Shown: one piece after another, positions 52,727 through 61,936 of the stretch
How positions within the stretch are numbered: the stretch's first letter is position 1
Layout of the letters: every line of letters starts with the position of its first letter
From: Arthrobacter sp. DWC3
Lineage (GTDB): Bacteria; Actinomycetota; Actinomycetes; Actinomycetales; Micrococcaceae
Direction of reading: 5' to 3'
Assembly (NCBI RefSeq): GCF_002929375.1
Contig: NZ_PJIP01000010.1
Coordinates: forward strand, 82,296 to 146,295
Length of the DNA stretch: 64,000 nt
Notes under the pieces: model-generated
Seen by the model: only the letters and a program-made list of their open reading frames with translations
Databases searched by the model: none
What the model was told of the DNA's origin: nothing
Program-made: the position numbers and the translations under genes

Positions 52727-53056
52727 TCAGATGTTGAAGCCGAGGGCCCGCATCTGGTCGCGCCCGTCCTCGGTGATCCGCTCGGGACCCCATGGCGGCA
52801 TCCACACCCAGTTCAGCCGCCACTCGTCCACGACGCCGTCCAGCGCCTGGCCCACCTGCTCCTCGAGCACGTCGGTCAGGGGGCAGGCGGCGGTGGTGAG
52901 GGTCATGTCGATCAGGAGGGCGCCGTCCTCCCCGTAGTTCAGGCCGTACAGGAGACCGAGGTCGACGATGTTCACGCCGAGCTCCGGGTCGATCACGTCC
53001 CGCAGCGCTTCCTCGATGTCATCCAGCGCCGTCGGCGCCTGCTGCACATCACTCAT
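52727..53056 (-). CDS. sufT: SufT-like metal-sulfur cluster assembly factor (DUF59/MIP18)
   Basis: 109 residues from the ATG at 53056. DUF59 pattern: VIDPELGVNIVDLGLLYGL and MTLTTAACPLTDVLEEQV, with the conserved Cys in TAACPL, and VWMPPWGPERITEDGR. It helps maturation of Fe-S proteins. Last gene of the suf operon, 75 nt after sufC; a hairpin terminator follows. Confidence 0.92.
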   Translation of the reverse strand: MSDVQQAPTALDDIEEALRDVIDPELGVNIVDLGLLYGLNYGEDGALLIDMTLTTAACPLTDVLEEQVGQALDGVVDEWRLNWVWMPPWGPERITEDGRDQMRALGFNI

Positions 53057-53131
53057 GCGACTCTTCCTTTCAGGCGATGGCCAGGCCATCTTCGAGCGGG
53101 TCGGCGCGTGTCCGCGCCGGAGAACGTGGTC

Positions 53132-53899
53132 CTACGCCTCGACCGCGGACTGCGCCGTGAACCGATCGTAGCCCTCTTCCTCGAGGCGGTCCGCGAGTTC
53201 CGGTCCGCCTTCCTCGGCGATGCGCCCCGCGACGAAGACGTGCACGAAGTCCGGCTTGATGTAGCGCAGGATCCGCGTGTAGTGGGTGATGAGCAGGGTA
53301 CCCATCGCACCCTTGGAGTGCTCGCGGTTGACTCCCTCGGAGACGACCTTCAGGGCGTCGACGTCGAGGCCTGAGTCGGTCTCGTCGAGGATGGCGAACT
53401 TCGGGCGGAAGAGCTCGAGCTGGAGGATCTCCACGCGCTTCTTCTCGCCGCCGGAGAAGCCCTCGTTGACGTTGCGCTGGGCGAAGTCCGCGTCGATGCG
53501 CAGCTGCGCCATGGCGGTCTTGACGTCCTTGGTCCAGTGGCGGAGGCTCGGTGCCTCGCCGTCGAGCGCGGTCTTCGCGGTGCGCAGGAAGTTGGTCATG
53601 GTCACGCCGGGGACCTCGACGGGATACTGCATGGCGAGGAAGAGGCCGGCGCGGGCGCGCTCGTCGACGCTCATGGACAGGACGTCCTCGCCGTCGAGCG
53701 TGATGGACCCGCTGTCCACCTTGTAGCGCGGGTGGCCGGCGATGGTCGACGCGAGGGTCGACTTGCCGGAGCCGTTGGGGCCCATGATGGCGTGGGTCTC
53801 GCCGGTGTTGATGGTCAGCGTGACGCCCCGCAGGATGGGGACGTTGCCCTGCTCGGTGTCGATGCTGACGTGCAGGTCCTTGATTTCGAGTGTGCTCAT
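53132..53899 (-). CDS. sufC: Fe-S cluster assembly ATPase SufC
   Basis: 255 residues, an ABC-type ATPase without a membrane domain. Walker A MGPNGSGKSTLAST, signature FSGGEKKRVEILQLELFRP, Walker B FAILDETDSGLDVDAL, switch His in LLITHYTRIL. It powers the SufBCD scaffold that assembles Fe-S clusters. Confidence 0.97.
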   Translation of the reverse strand: MSTLEIKDLHVSIDTEQGNVPILRGVTLTINTGETHAIMGPNGSGKSTLASTIAGHPRYKVDSGSITLDGEDVLSMSVDERARAGLFLAMQYPVEVPGVTMTNFLRTAKTALDGEAPSLRHWTKDVKTAMAQLRIDADFAQRNVNEGFSGGEKKRVEILQLELFRPKFAILDETDSGLDVDALKVVSEGVNREHSKGAMGTLLITHYTRILRYIKPDFVHVFVAGRIAEEGGPELADRLEEEGYDRFTAQSAVEA

Positions 53900-53954
53900 G
53901 GTGTTCTTTCTTCGTCGCCTGGCGGGGCAGGGAGGGGGACGGGAGGGGCGGCGG

Positions 53955-54314
53955 CTAGCCGAGCTGCGGGGCTGGTGCTCCGTTGGTGACCGTCGCGACG
54001 TCCACGTAGACGTTGCCGTCGTGGATCTCGAGGGCGAACACCGGGACGGGGTCGTACGCCGGGAGCTGCAGCGGCGCGCCGCTGCGCAGGTCGAACTGGG
54101 AGCCGTGGCCCCAGCACTCGATGGTGCACCCCTCGACGTCGCCCTCCGAGAGGGAGATGTCCGCGTGGGAGCACGTGTCGCCCAGCGCGTGGATCTCGCC
54201 GTCGGAGTCGCGGACCACGACCACGGGGTAGTCGTCGATCAGGACGCGCAGCGCCTGCTTGACCTGGATGTCGTCGACACTGCAGATCAGCTCGCCGCGG
54301 GGTGCGTCGGCCAT
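53955..54314 (-). CDS. Rieske-type non-heme iron ferredoxin of the suf operon
   Basis: 119 residues from the ATG at 54314, overlapping the sufD stop (TGATG). A small Rieske domain: the [2Fe-2S] ligands are in CSHADIS (Cys, His) and CWGHGSQFD (Cys, His). It resembles the ferredoxin subunits of aromatic dioxygenases but sits within the suf cluster in many actinobacteria, where it may supply electrons for cluster assembly. That role is inferred. Confidence 0.88.
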   Translation of the reverse strand: MADAPRGELICSVDDIQVKQALRVLIDDYPVVVVRDSDGEIHALGDTCSHADISLSEGDVEGCTIECWGHGSQFDLRSGAPLQLPAYDPVPVFALEIHDGNVYVDVATVTNGAPAPQLG

Positions 54315-55651
54315 CAGAGGTTGCCCGCCGCGAGTTCGCGCTCCACCGACGCGGAGAGGCGCTCTTCCAGGGCGGGGACCTTGATCTGCTGGATGACCTC
54401 GGTGAGGAAGCCGCGGACCACGAGGCGGCGGGCGGCCTTCTCGGGGATGCCGCGGGCCATCAGGTAGAAGAGGTGCTCGTCGTCGAACCGGCCGGTGGCG
54501 CTGGCGTGGCCGGCACCCTCGATGAGGCCCGTCTCGATCTCGAGGTTCGGCACGGAATCCGACCGCGCACCGTCCGTGAGGATCAGGTTGCGGTTGGTCT
54601 CGTAGGTGTCGGTGCCCTCTGCCGCCTTGCGGATCAGCACGTCGCCCACCCACACGGTGTGCGCGTCGTCGCCCTGGAGGGCGCCCTTGTAGGTGACGCG
54701 CGACTTGCAGTTGGGGACGGCGTGGTCCACGAGGAGTCGCTGCTCGAGGTGCTGGCCGGCGTCGGCGAAGTACAGCCCGTACATCTCGACCTCGGCGCCG
54801 GTGGCGGTGAAGATCGACGACGGCGTGAGCCGCACGAGATCCCCGCCGAGGCTGACGACCACGTGCTTGTAGCGCGCGTCGCGGCCCACCTTGGCCTGCT
54901 GCGAGGACACGTGCACGGCGTCGTCGTCCCATTCCTGGACGCTGACGACGGTCAGCTGCGCGCCGTCGCCGACCACGATCTCGATGTTCTGCGCGAGCGT
55001 GGCGGAGCCGGAGTGGTCGAGGACCACGACGGCCGTCGAGAACGCCTCGGCGTGGATGAGGATGTGCTGCGCCGCGGCCTCGCGGGCGGACCCGGTCACC
55101 GTGACCATGACCTCGCCGTCGGCCACCGTCTCCCTGGGGATGGTGATGACGGTGGCCTCGGAGAAGGCGTTCCAGGCGGCGGCGGACACGCGGTCCTCCG
55201 GCGTGGCTGCCGAGCCGAGGCGGGCGTCGCCGCGGCCGACGGTCTCCACCGTGACGTTGCCGGCGCCGCCCACCGCGACGGCGGGGGCCGCACCGGTGAG
55301 GGCGTCGGTGTGCAGGCCGCGGAGGCGCTTGAGCGGAGTGAAGCGCCAGTCCTCCTCGAGGCCGGTGAGCGCCGGGAAGTCGGCGAGGTCGAAGGACCGC
55401 CGCCGCTCCCCACGGGAGGCCTCGGGGACCACGGGCGCGTTGCCGTGGCTGTGCTTCTTGAAGCCGAGCTGCTCGACCCCGTCGTCACCGCCGGGCAGGC
55501 TCTCGCCCTCCTCGGTGAAGCCGTCGATGACGGCGCGCGTGTCCGCGGTGCCGGAGGGGGCACCGATGCGTGCCTTGTCGGCGTAGCGTCCGAGCTCGGT
55601 GCGCTCCCCCTCGGACGTGGTGTCGGGTGAGATCTGGGTGGTATCAGCCAT
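54314..55651 (-). CDS. sufD: Fe-S cluster assembly protein SufD
   Basis: 445 residues from the ATG at 55651, 2 nt after sufB. Right-handed beta-helix core; family blocks ARYKHVVVSLGGDLVRL, YGLYFADAGQHLEQRLLVDH, and the C-terminal FYLMARGIPEKAARRLVVRG. It pairs with SufB to form the scaffold. The N-terminal 90 residues are polar and variable. Confidence 0.95.
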   Translation of the reverse strand: MADTTQISPDTTSEGERTELGRYADKARIGAPSGTADTRAVIDGFTEEGESLPGGDDGVEQLGFKKHSHGNAPVVPEASRGERRRSFDLADFPALTGLEEDWRFTPLKRLRGLHTDALTGAAPAVAVGGAGNVTVETVGRGDARLGSAATPEDRVSAAAWNAFSEATVITIPRETVADGEVMVTVTGSAREAAAQHILIHAEAFSTAVVVLDHSGSATLAQNIEIVVGDGAQLTVVSVQEWDDDAVHVSSQQAKVGRDARYKHVVVSLGGDLVRLTPSSIFTATGAEVEMYGLYFADAGQHLEQRLLVDHAVPNCKSRVTYKGALQGDDAHTVWVGDVLIRKAAEGTDTYETNRNLILTDGARSDSVPNLEIETGLIEGAGHASATGRFDDEHLFYLMARGIPEKAARRLVVRGFLTEVIQQIKVPALEERLSASVERELAAGNL

Positions 55652-55653
55652 TG

Positions 55654-57126
55654 CTAGCCCACGGCCCCTTCCATCTGCAGTTCGATGAGCCGGTTCAGCT
55701 CGAGCGCGTACTCCATGGGCAGTTCCCGGGCGATGGGCTCGATGAACCCGCGCACGATCATGGCCATGGCCTCGTCCTCGGGGAGCCCGCGGGACATGAG
55801 GTAGAACAGCTGTTCCTCGCTGACGCGCGACACGGTGGCTTCGTGGCCCATGGTCACGTCGTCCTCGCGGATGTCCACGTACGGGTACGTGTCCGAGCGC
55901 GAGATGGTGTCGACGAGCAGCGCGTCGCAGCGCACTGTGTTCGCGGAGTGCTTGGCGCCGTCGCGCACCTGGACGAGGCCGCGGTAGGCGGCACGGCCGC
56001 CGCCGCGCGCCACGGACTTCGAGATGATCGAGGACTTGGTGTTCGGGGCGATGTGCACCATCTTCGAGCCCGTGTCCTGGTGCTGTCCCTCGCCCGCGAA
56101 GGCGATGGAGAGCGTCTCGCCCTTGGCGTGCTCGCCGACGAGGTACACGGCGGGGTACTTCATGGTGACCTTCGAGCCGATGTTGCCGTCGATCCACTCC
56201 ATGGTGGCGCCCTCGTGGGCGATGGCCCGCTTGGTGACGAGGTTGTACACGTTGTTCGACCAGTTCTGGATGGTCGTGTAGCGGACGCGGGCGCCCTTCT
56301 TCACGACGATCTCGACGACGGCCGAGTGCAGGGAGTCCGACGTGTAGATCGGGGCGGTGCAGCCCTCGATGTAGTGCACGTAGGAGTCCTCGTCCGCGAT
56401 GATGAGCGTGCGCTCGAACTGTCCCATGTTCTCGGTGTTGATCCGGAAGTAGGCCTGCAGGGGGATCTCGACGTGGACGCCCTTCGGCACGTAGACGAAC
56501 GAGCCGCCGGACCACACCGCGGTGTTGAGCGAGGCGAACTTGTTGTCGCCCACGGGGATGATCGTCCCGAAGTACTCCTTGAAGATCTCCGGGTGCTCGC
56601 GCAGCGCGGTGTCGGTGTCGAGGAAGATGACGCCCTGGCGCTCGAGGTCCTCACGGAGCTGGTGGTACACCACCTCGGACTCGTACTGGGCGGCGACGCC
56701 GGAGACGAGGCGCGCGCGCTCGGCCTCGGGGATGCCGAGCTTCTCGTACGTGTTGCGGATGTCCTCGGGGAGGTCCTCCCACGTGTTGGCCTGCTTCTCC
56801 GTGGAGCGCACGAAGTACTTGATGTTGTCGAAGTCGATCCCGGTGAGGTCCGCGCCCCAGGCGGGCATGGGCTTCCGGTCGAAGTACTTCAGGCCCTTGA
56901 GGCGGAGATCGAGCATCCACTCGGGCTCGTTCTTCTTGGCGGAGATGTCGCGGACGACCTCCTCGCTGAGGCCGCGGCGGGCGTTGTCGCTCGCCTCGTT
57001 CTTGTCGGCCCAGCCGTACTGGTAGGTGCCGATGCCCTCGAGCTCCGGGTTCTTCTCCAGGATGTCGCTGATCACCGACTCCGGCACTGCCGACGCGACT
57101 GGCTTGCGGTCTACTTGATCCGTCAT
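55654..57126 (-). CDS. sufB: Fe-S cluster assembly protein SufB
   Basis: 490 residues. Start taken at the ATG at 57126, 5 nt after GGAAGG; the adjacent ATG at 57129 is possible. Near-invariant blocks: [55 protein letters not shown], and [20 protein letters not shown]. It holds the nascent Fe-S cluster. Overlaps the sufR stop (TGATG). Confidence 0.97.
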   Translation of the reverse strand: MTDQVDRKPVASAVPESVISDILEKNPELEGIGTYQYGWADKNEASDNARRGLSEEVVRDISAKKNEPEWMLDLRLKGLKYFDRKPMPAWGADLTGIDFDNIKYFVRSTEKQANTWEDLPEDIRNTYEKLGIPEAERARLVSGVAAQYESEVVYHQLREDLERQGVIFLDTDTALREHPEIFKEYFGTIIPVGDNKFASLNTAVWSGGSFVYVPKGVHVEIPLQAYFRINTENMGQFERTLIIADEDSYVHYIEGCTAPIYTSDSLHSAVVEIVVKKGARVRYTTIQNWSNNVYNLVTKRAIAHEGATMEWIDGNIGSKVTMKYPAVYLVGEHAKGETLSIAFAGEGQHQDTGSKMVHIAPNTKSSIISKSVARGGGRAAYRGLVQVRDGAKHSANTVRCDALLVDTISRSDTYPYVDIREDDVTMGHEATVSRVSEEQLFYLMSRGLPEDEAMAMIVRGFIEPIARELPMEYALELNRLIELQMEGAVG

Positions 57127-57998
57127 CATGGCCTTCCTTGCTGATGGATGGATAACGTTGCTGGGGTGACGGGGGCCGCTGCCGGGTCGTCCGGCGTCAC
57201 GGCAGGCCCGGAGATGTCGGGGGCGCCCGGTGCGGGCACCGCCGTCGTCCGTCCCAGGGGTATGTGGGTGGTGCAGACGTGACCGCCGGCGGCGAGCGTC
57301 GACAGGCGGCGCACGTCGACGCCGAGCAGGCGGGCGAACACGCCCGTCTCCTGCTCGCAGAAGGCGGGGAAGGCGGAGGCGAGGCCCTGGATGGGGCAGT
57401 GCCCCTGGCACAGCTGAACGCTGAGCATCACGGGACGGGCCGCCTGGACGGTGCGGGCGCCGCGTCCCTGCGGCAGGCCCACGGTCTTGGTGGAGCCCAC
57501 GAAGCCGTCGGTGGTCAGTGCGGCGGCCAGGGCCCGTGCGCGCGCCTCGAGGTCGGGGCCCGCGGCCTCGACGATGGGGCGGTAGCGCTCCTCCATGCCG
57601 GAGAAGCGCGTGCGGGCGAAGTCCTCGATGGCCTCGGGACCGGCCGCCGCACCCAGCTGGGCGAGGGCTGCGGTGGCGATGTCGAGGTAGTCGTTGCCCA
57701 TCTTGGCCTGGCCGCGCTGGCTGAGCACGTAGCGCCGGGCGGGGCGGCCGGCGCCCGTCGCGGAGCTGCGGGCACGCTTGACCTCGATGAGCCCGTCCTG
57801 CGACAGGGCGTCGAGGTGGCGGCGCATGGCCGCCGGGGTGAAGCCGAGGCGGTCGCCGAGTTCGGCCGCACTGACGGGGCCGCGTTCGAGGACGGCGGAC
57901 AGGACGCGGTCGCGCGTGCGTTCATCGGGGTCCGGGGAGACGATCTGCGCCGTCCGGTCGGCGGAAGCTTGGACGTCAGCGCGGGGTGTTGCGGTCAC
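57126..57998 (-). CDS. sufR: SufR-type transcriptional repressor of the suf operon
   Basis: 290 residues from the GTG at 57998, with GAGGAG 6 nt upstream. N-terminal winged HTH ([33 protein letters not shown]). The C-terminal part carries [20 protein letters not shown] and a later HVCTTH, giving the cysteines that bind an Fe-S cluster in SufR; loss of the cluster releases repression. First gene of the operon sufR-B-D-Rieske-C-T, so it is autoregulated. Confidence 0.93.
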   Translation of the reverse strand: MTATPRADVQASADRTAQIVSPDPDERTRDRVLSAVLERGPVSAAELGDRLGFTPAAMRRHLDALSQDGLIEVKRARSSATGAGRPARRYVLSQRGQAKMGNDYLDIATAALAQLGAAAGPEAIEDFARTRFSGMEERYRPIVEAAGPDLEARARALAAALTTDGFVGSTKTVGLPQGRGARTVQAARPVMLSVQLCQGHCPIQGLASAFPAFCEQETGVFARLLGVDVRRLSTLAAGGHVCTTHIPLGRTTAVPAPGAPDISGPAVTPDDPAAAPVTPATLSIHQQGRP

Positions 57999-58021
57999 GG
58001 TCCACTCCTCACTGTCGGCAC

Positions 58022-58051
58022 ACATTACACAACACAAGCATGACCTAATGT
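58022..58051. promoter_or_regulatory. SufR promoter/operator candidate
   Basis: ACATTA (58022-58027) and TAATGT (58046-58051) form an inverted repeat with an 18-bp spacer. On the minus strand TAATGT is a -10 about 24 nt from the sufR start, and the second arm overlaps the -35 position. Probable SufR binding site; not verified against a motif database. Confidence 0.55.
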
Positions 58052-58126
58052 ATTCCGTGCCACCACTTAGGCGAGGCTACCCATCGGCAGCCCCGGGCCG
58101 ATTACTACCTGACGTAGAATAAGGGC

Positions 58127-59077
58127 GTGCCGACCCCTCCCCCCGCCCTCGAGATCGACGGCCTCATCAAGGACTTCGGTCCCGTCGGCGCCCTCGACGG
58201 GCGGATGGTGCGCGTGCTCGAGGGCGTGAGCCTCACCGCGTCGCACGGCGCCGTCACCGTGCTCCTCGGAGCCAACGGCGCAGGCAAGACGACGACGCTC
58301 GAGTGCGCCCAGGGACTCCAGCGCGCCGACGGCGGCGTGGTGCGCCTCCTCGGCGAGGACCCGTATCGCGCGTCACCGCACCTGCGCGCGCGGGTGGGCG
58401 TGATGCTCCAGGACGGCGGGCTCCCGCCGTCGGTGCGTCCCCTGGCCCTCCTGCGCCACGTCGCCTCGATGTACAGCTCGCCACTGCCGGTCGACGCCCT
58501 CGCCGAGCGCCTCGGGCTCGACGAATTCGGGAGCGTGTCCATCCGCAGGCTCTCCGGCGGGCAGAAGCAGCGCCTGGCCCTCGCGTGCGCCCTCGTGGGG
58601 CGGCCCGACGTCGTGTTCCTCGACGAGCCGAGCGCGGGCCTCGACCCCCAGTCGCGGACCATCGTGTTCGAGCTGATCCGGGAACTGCGCGCCGACGGCC
58701 TCGCCGTGATCCTGACCACGCACCTGCTCGACGACGCCCAGCGGCTCGCCGACTACGTCTACATCCTCGAGGGCGGCCGGACCGTCGCCGAGGGTACCGT
58801 CGCCGCCCTGACCGCGGACAAGGACGCCGACGGCATGCGCGAGCTGCGCTTCGAGACGGTGCCGGGCCTCACGCTGCCGCCGGACCTCCTCCCACACCTG
58901 CACCAGCGCGAGGACGAGCCCGGGCAGTACGTGCTCCGCGGCGCCCTGACGGCCTCCGACGTCGCGCACCTGGCCCGGTGGTGGGACGCCTGCGGCGTCA
59001 TGCCCACGGCGATCACCATGGCGCCGCGCTCGCTCGAGGACGTCTTCCTCGACATCTCCGGACGGAGCATCCGATGA
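58127..59077 (+). CDS. ABC transporter ATP-binding protein (exporter)
   Basis: 316 residues from the GTG at 58127; TAGAAT (58115-58120) lies 6 nt upstream, a leaderless start. Walker A LLGANGAGKTTTLE, signature LSGGQKQRLALACALVG, Walker B VVFLDEPSAGLDPQS, switch His in LTTHLLDDAQ. Of the CcmA/DrrA group that pairs with an ABC-2 permease, encoded next with a 4-bp overlap. Placed between sufR and ctaA, so a role related to heme or oxidase biogenesis is possible. Confidence 0.92.
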   Translation: MPTPPPALEIDGLIKDFGPVGALDGRMVRVLEGVSLTASHGAVTVLLGANGAGKTTTLECAQGLQRADGGVVRLLGEDPYRASPHLRARVGVMLQDGGLPPSVRPLALLRHVASMYSSPLPVDALAERLGLDEFGSVSIRRLSGGQKQRLALACALVGRPDVVFLDEPSAGLDPQSRTIVFELIRELRADGLAVILTTHLLDDAQRLADYVYILEGGRTVAEGTVAALTADKDADGMRELRFETVPGLTLPPDLLPHLHQREDEPGQYVLRGALTASDVAHLARWWDACGVMPTAITMAPRSLEDVFLDISGRSIR

Positions 59078-59838
59078 GCGCGCCCTCCACCCCCGCGGGC
59101 ACGGCGGCGCCCCTGATGGCACGCGTGCTGCGCCACGGCGGCTACGAGGCGCTCGCCATGCTCCGCAACGGCGAGCAGCTGGTCCTGGCGATCGTCCTGC
59201 CGCTCCTGGCGCTGACCGCCCTGGTCATCACGCCGCTGCTCGACGCCTACGGGCCCAGCCGCATCGACGTCGCCGCGCCCGGCGTCCTGGCGCTCTGCAC
59301 CATGTCCACCGCCTTCACGGGGCAGGGCATCGCCACGGGATTCGACCGCCGCTACGGCGTCCTCCGGTTCCTCTCGACCACCCCGCTCGGCCGGTCCGGG
59401 CTCATCCTCGGCAAGGCCGTCGCCGTCGCCGCCGTCCTCGCCGTCCAGCTCGTGGTGATCGGCGGCGCCGCCGTGCTGATGGGCTGGTCGCCGCGGGCCG
59501 AGGGACTGCTCCCGGCCGCGCTGCTGCTGCTCATCGGGTCCGCGGCCTTCACGGCCCTCGGCCTGCTCGTGGCCGGGACCCTGCGCCCCGAGGCCACGCT
59601 CGCCGTCACCAACCTCGTGTGGATCCTGCTCGCCGCGGCGGGCGGGGTCGTCATCCCGGCAGCGAGCCTGCCCGCTGCCGCCGAGCCGTTCGTCGCCGTC
59701 CTCCCGTCCGCCGCCCTGGGCGACGGACTGCGGAGCGCTCTCGCGGACGGCGTCCTCGATCCCATCGCGTGCCTGGTGCTCCTCGCCTGGGCCGTCCTCG
59801 CCGGCCTCGCGGCCATCCGCTGGTTCAAATGGAGCTGA
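59074..59838 (+). CDS. ABC-2 type transporter permease
   Basis: 254 residues, ATG overlapping the ATPase stop (ATGA). Six hydrophobic segments in the ABC-2 pattern: QLVLAIVLPLLALTALVITPLL, AVLAVQLVVIGGAAVLMG, LLPAALLLLIGSAAFTALGLL (first 20 shown in part) and ALADGVLDPIACLVLLAWAV. It forms an exporter with the preceding ATPase. Substrate unknown. Confidence 0.9.
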   Translation: MSAPSTPAGTAAPLMARVLRHGGYEALAMLRNGEQLVLAIVLPLLALTALVITPLLDAYGPSRIDVAAPGVLALCTMSTAFTGQGIATGFDRRYGVLRFLSTTPLGRSGLILGKAVAVAAVLAVQLVVIGGAAVLMGWSPRAEGLLPAALLLLIGSAAFTALGLLVAGTLRPEATLAVTNLVWILLAAAGGVVIPAASLPAAAEPFVAVLPSAALGDGLRSALADGVLDPIACLVLLAWAVLAGLAAIRWFKWS

Positions 59839-59842
59839 CCGA

Positions 59843-60814
59843 ATGACCTTCCCCGCCCTGTCCCGCGTCCGGGAGACGCTCCCCCGCACCACCACGCCGC
59901 TCGTGCGCAGGCTGGCGGTCGCCTCCCTCGCCTCGCAGATCGCCATCGTGGTCACGGGCGGGGCGGTGCGCCTGACGGCGTCGGGTCTCGGCTGCCCCGA
60001 GTGGCCGCGCTGCACCCCCGACTCGATCGTGACCACACCCGAGATGGGCTTCCACGGGGTCATCGAGTTCGGCAACCGGCTCCTGACGTTCGTCCTCGTG
60101 ATCATCGCCCTCGCGATGATCGGCGCCGTGCTCGGCCTGCGGCGGGAACGCAAGGACCTCTTCCGGCTCTCCGTCGGGCTGTTCCTCGGCATCCCGGCGC
60201 AGGCCGTGATCGGCGGCATCACCGTCTGGACGGGCCTGAACCCCTGGGTCGTGGGCCTGCACTTCGTCGTGTCCATGGTCCTCGTCGCCCTCGCCACGGT
60301 GCTGGTCGACAGAGCACGGCTCACCACGGAGGAGTACAGGGCGCGGCGCGCACCAGCTGCCCCGCCCCTGCTGCGCCGACTGCTCGTCACCGCGACGGTG
60401 CTGACCTCCGTCGCCATCCTGCTGGGCGTGGTGGTGACCGGATCCGGCCCCCACGCGGGCGATCACGGCGCCGCGCGGAACGGGCTCGACGCCCTCCTCG
60501 TGACGCGCCTGCACGCCCTCCCGGTGTACCTGCTCGTCGTCACGGTGGCTCTCGCCGTCGTCGCCGCGTACCGCGCCGGCGTCCACAGGAAGCTGCGCAG
60601 GGCACTCGTGATGCTGGCCCTCGTCGTCGTGGTCCAGGGCGTCATCGGCTACACGCAGCACTTCCTGCACCTGCCCGTCGCCCTCGTGGCCCTGCACATG
60701 CTCGGGGCGTCGCTGCTCATGGCGGCCGCGGTCCACGCGCTCTACACCGGCACGACGACGAAGCCGCTGCCGGGGACGACGGTCCACGCCGGCGTGCGGG
60801 AGACCGTGGCGTAG
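59843..60814 (+). CDS. ctaA: Heme A synthase (COX15/CtaA)
   Basis: 323 residues, eight hydrophobic helices. CtaA hallmarks: GGAVRLTASGLGCPEWPRC in the first loop, HGVIEFGNRLLT (heme-ligand His), GLHFVVSMVLVAL, and RLHALPVYL with HMLGASLLMAAAV. It converts heme O to heme A for cytochrome aa3. Five nt after the permease gene; ctaB, which makes heme O, is 1.1 kb away on the other strand. Confidence 0.94.
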   Translation: MTFPALSRVRETLPRTTTPLVRRLAVASLASQIAIVVTGGAVRLTASGLGCPEWPRCTPDSIVTTPEMGFHGVIEFGNRLLTFVLVIIALAMIGAVLGLRRERKDLFRLSVGLFLGIPAQAVIGGITVWTGLNPWVVGLHFVVSMVLVALATVLVDRARLTTEEYRARRAPAAPPLLRRLLVTATVLTSVAILLGVVVTGSGPHAGDHGAARNGLDALLVTRLHALPVYLLVVTVALAVVAAYRAGVHRKLRRALVMLALVVVVQGVIGYTQHFLHLPVALVALHMLGASLLMAAAVHALYTGTTTKPLPGTTVHAGVRETVA

Positions 60815-60881
60815 GAGCCGCTGCACGGTCGCCCTGCCCGCCCGCCCGTCGTTCACGCGTTCCGGCTGCCGGCACCCCGAT

Positions 60882-60912
60882 CGACGGCGTGGCACGGAGG
60901 GACACGCCGTCG
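60882..60912. terminator. Hairpin between convergent ctaA and DapA-like genes
   Basis: Perfect 10-bp stem CGACGGCGTG / CACGCCGTCG with an 11-nt loop, 68 nt after the ctaA stop. Bidirectional. Confidence 0.7.
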
Positions 60913-60964
60913 GCCGCGCACGAGCCGGGAGCGGCGGCGGGCGGACCGGTTCGCCGGCCCTGCG

Positions 60965-61864
60965 TCAGTCGTCGTCGAACGCCGACTCGAGCACGTCGAG
61001 CAGGCGCCCCAGTTCGCGCAGCTCGGACCCGGGGCTCGGCAGCAGGGGCGGGCGGGGGTCCCCCGCGGCGATCCCGCAGGCACGCGCCAGCAGGTGCAGG
61101 CCACTGATCTTGCGGAGTCCGGCGACATGGTCCACCAGGGGTGCGAGGACGTGCCGCACGCGGTCGATCTCGTGCCGGTCCCCCGCCACGACAGCGGCGC
61201 GGAGGCGCGCGTAGTGCACGGGGAGGAGCGCCGCGGGGCCGCTGTGCCACGCATCGGCCGCGACCTCCCCGGTCATCATGAGGAGGTCGCCGCTCACGCC
61301 GTGGCTGAAGCCGTCCGGGACGAGCGGCGCGAGTTCGGCGTGCCGGGCGTTGAACGTCGCGGCGTCGGCGGCGGTGTCCTTGAACGCGACCACCTGCGGC
61401 AGCGCGGACAGTTCGGCGACCACCTGCAGCGAGTAGTCGAACTGCGTGGTGCCGGGGTTGTTGTACAGGCAGACCGGCAGGTCCGTGGCGGAGCAGACGG
61501 CGCGGACCTGGGCCAGGACCTCGTCGTCGGTCAGCGGCACGTAGGAGACCGGCGAGAGCACGAGGCCGTCCGCACCGGCCGCCTGCGCGTCGGCGGCGGC
61601 GTCGAGCACCTCGCGCGTCCCCACGGAACTGATGCCCACGGCCACCGGCACCCGCCCGTCCACGGCGTCGATGGCCGTCCGCGCCACGAGGGAACGTTCC
61701 GCACGGTCGAGGTAGGCGAAGCTGCCGGAGGAGCCGAGCACCGTGACGGCGTCGACCGGACCCGTGGCCAGGTGCCCCACGAGGTTGTGGAGGTCGTCCC
61801 GGCTCACGGAGCCGTCGGCGGCGAACGGGGTGACGGGGTAGGCGATGAGCCCGGTGAAGTCCAT
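60965..61864 (-). CDS. Dihydrodipicolinate synthase family aldolase
   Basis: 299 residues, TIM-barrel. Schiff-base lysine in VVAFKDTAAD, LGSSGSFAYL as the pyruvate-binding loop, and CLYNNPGTTQFD with the conserved tyrosine. The family includes DapA, N-acetylneuraminate lyase and several ketoacid aldolases; this member's substitutions do not match DapA strictly, so another pyruvate aldolase is likely. No pathway partner is adjacent. Confidence 0.88.
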   Translation of the reverse strand: MDFTGLIAYPVTPFAADGSVSRDDLHNLVGHLATGPVDAVTVLGSSGSFAYLDRAERSLVARTAIDAVDGRVPVAVGISSVGTREVLDAAADAQAAGADGLVLSPVSYVPLTDDEVLAQVRAVCSATDLPVCLYNNPGTTQFDYSLQVVAELSALPQVVAFKDTAADAATFNARHAELAPLVPDGFSHGVSGDLLMMTGEVAADAWHSGPAALLPVHYARLRAAVVAGDRHEIDRVRHVLAPLVDHVAGLRKISGLHLLARACGIAAGDPRPPLLPSPGSELRELGRLLDVLESAFDDD

Positions 61865-61936
61865 GGCAGCAAGCCTATGTGGACGGGGCGGCCGGCGACG
61901 CCACGGCGCCGGACCGATGTCAGGGCCGGGCCGGGA

